5,720 nt of DNA from Deltaproteobacteria bacterium (lineage in GTDB: Bacteria; Desulfobacterota; JAENJC01), in NCBI GenBank assembly GCA_016208525.1, contig JACQYJ010000173.1, positions 1-5,720 on the forward strand, given 5' to 3'. The notes under the pieces were generated by a model, which was given only the letters and a program-made list of their open reading frames with translations, did not search any database and was not told the DNA's origin. This document shows positions 5,064 to 5,720 of the stretch, piece after piece. Every line of letters begins with the position of its first letter. Position 1 is the first letter of the stretch. Both the position numbers and the translations under genes were made by a program.

Positions 5064-5477
5064 ATGGAAAGGACATTGTCAATCATCAAGCCTGACGGGG
5101 TCAAGAAGAACGTCATAGGCGAGGTGATAAAGAGGTTTGAGTCTAACGGGCTGAGGATTGCGGCTATAAAGAAGATACATATCACAAAGTCCCAGGCTGA
5201 GGGGTTCTATGCAGTCCACAGGGCAAGGCCGTTCTTCGGGAGCCTTACTGAGTTTATGTCAGAGGGGCCTGTTGTTACTATAGTCCTTGAAGGGAATAAT
5301 GCCATAGCAAAGAACAGGGAGCTGATGGGAGCAACAAACCCTAAAGACGCTGCCCCTGGAACTATCAGAAAAGATTTTGCCGCAGACATTGAGAGGAACG
5401 TAGTCCACGGCTCAGACGGCCCTGAGACCGCTGCCTTTGAGATATCATACTTCTTTAATGCACTGGAAATCTTTTAA
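5064..5477 (+). CDS. ndk: Nucleoside diphosphate kinase
   Basis: Ndk transfers the gamma-phosphate of ATP to nucleoside diphosphates through a phosphohistidine intermediate, balancing the NTP and dNTP pools in the cytoplasm. The 137-residue product has the usual bacterial length and full set of motifs: ERTLSIIKPDG at the N-terminus (K9 binds phosphate), AVHRARPFFGSL (50-61), GPVVTIVLEG (68-77), REL-MGATNPKDAAPGTIRKDFA (85-106) and the active-site segment NVVHGSD with catalytic H115. It ends ETAAFEISYFF. The start is supported by GGGAGG at 5053-5058 at good spacing. The gene is preceded by the GxxExxY repeat cluster and followed by an imperfect palindrome and an rlmN-like start; an ndk-rlmN pairing occurs in several bacterial lineages as I recall. 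Intact. Confidence 0.97.
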   Translation: MERTLSIIKPDGVKKNVIGEVIKRFESNGLRIAAIKKIHITKSQAEGFYAVHRARPFFGSLTEFMSEGPVVTIVLEGNNAIAKNRELMGATNPKDAAPGTIRKDFAADIERNVVHGSDGPETAAFEISYFFNALEIF

Positions 5478-5480
5478 AAA

Positions 5481-5532
5481 AGCGGTCAGCGGTCAGCAGT
5501 CTGTGTTAGCTGAATGCTGAAGGCTGATGGCT
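5481..5532. repeat. Imperfect palindrome of AGCGGTC / GCTGA units after ndk
   Basis: The left half iterates a 7 nt unit, AGCGGTC-AGCGGTC-AGCAGTC (5481-5501). The right half iterates GCTGAAT-GCTGAAG-GCTGATG (5509-5529). The halves are roughly complementary (TCAGC against GCTGA) and could form a mismatched hairpin. It begins 4 bp after the ndk stop codon. There is no T-run, so it is an interspersed repeat or a poor terminator rather than a standard one. Confidence 0.55.
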
Positions 5533-5536
5533 ACCA

Positions 5537-5605
5537 ATGGTAGACATCAAAAACCTCACAGTTGAAGAACTCTCAGCCTTTATCGCGCACCTTGGAGAGA
5601 AATAG
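5537..5605 (+). pseudogene. rlmN: Truncated rlmN (23S rRNA/tRNA adenine-C2 methyltransferase), N-terminal 22 codons
   Basis: The reading frame gives MVDIKNLTVEELSAFIAHLG followed by EK and a TAG stop. This matches the start of RlmN, the radical-SAM enzyme that methylates C2 of A2503 in 23S rRNA and A37 in some tRNAs; the family normally continues directly with PFRAKQ-like residues and runs to about 340-370 residues. Here similarity ends exactly at GEK and unrelated sequence follows, so the gene appears cut by an insertion or rearrangement. None of the radical-SAM domain is in the window. The remainder may lie further right beyond an inserted element. No strong ribosome binding site precedes it (GAAGG at 5519-5523 is far). 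The identification rests on 22 residues and the position after ndk. Confidence 0.6.
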
Positions 5606-5720
5606 GGTCAGCGACCATTAGAAAGTCCTGTTCTTGGTTTCAGAGGGCCGCCACCCACTTATTTACTGAGCCCCTGGGATGGATTCTTTAGGACTTTACT
5701 GACAAGGACGTTACTGTGCC
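5602..5720. mobile_element. Possible edge of an insertion element interrupting rlmN
   Basis: From about 5602 the sequence no longer resembles rlmN. A minus-strand frame runs from the window edge to a TAA at 5659-5661 and reads HSNVLVSKVLKNPSQGLSK, which could be the C-terminus of a transposase entering from the right. About 55 bp of non-coding sequence then leads to the rlmN junction, as at the end of an insertion sequence. The element's other end, its target duplication and its family cannot be seen. The last 20 codons are not recognised. Confidence 0.35.

Overview
The window looks like a chromosomal piece of an anaerobic or facultative Gram-negative-type bacterium. Conserved housekeeping genes of moderate GC sit among many short interspersed repeats. 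SelB shows that the organism uses selenocysteine. The repeat style (CCACGAAGACACGAAG-type iterations, TTCGACAAGCTCA hairpins, AGCGGTC iterations) recalls Nitrospirota, Desulfobacterota and related uncultured lineages, but this is an impression from memory and no marker here fixes the phylum.

Layout: (1) 1-140, left edge with three CTCTGTGGT repeat units. (2) 141-872 (+), rsmE, a 16S rRNA m3U1498 methyltransferase. (3) 887-2782 (-), selB, the selenocysteine elongation factor, converging on rsmE with a 14 bp gap. (4) 2783-3075, divergent intergenic region with a good sigma-70-type promoter, two TGATATCA palindromes around its -10 box, and a 128 bp MITE-like inverted-repeat element flanked by an exact 11 bp direct repeat. 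(5) 3076-3827 (+), a UPF0175-type antitoxin and a DUF3368/PIN-type toxin overlapping by 7 nt. (6) 3828-4483, mostly decayed DNA: an apparent frameshifted small gene on the minus strand directly behind the toxin, a pair of REP-like hairpins, and little else. (7) 4484-4876 (+), a GxxExxY-family PD-(D/E)XK protein with one 25 nt repeat copy upstream and three downstream. (8) 5064-5477 (+), ndk. (9) 5481-5720, an imperfect palindromic repeat, then the first 22 codons of an rlmN-like gene that stop abruptly, followed by sequence that may be the edge of an insertion element.

How the parts work together: rsmE, selB, ndk and the rlmN start are housekeeping functions (rRNA modification, selenoprotein translation, nucleotide balance). 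The accessory part is the toxin-antitoxin operon and the GxxExxY gene, both surrounded by small non-autonomous repeats. The strongest unusual signals are the MITE-like insertion between the toxin-antitoxin promoter/operator and its ribosome binding site, three paired base changes inside that element that preserve a hairpin stem, the inverted repeat clusters bracketing GxxExxY, and the broken rlmN. I see no CRISPR array, tRNA or rRNA, and no clearly new multi-gene system.
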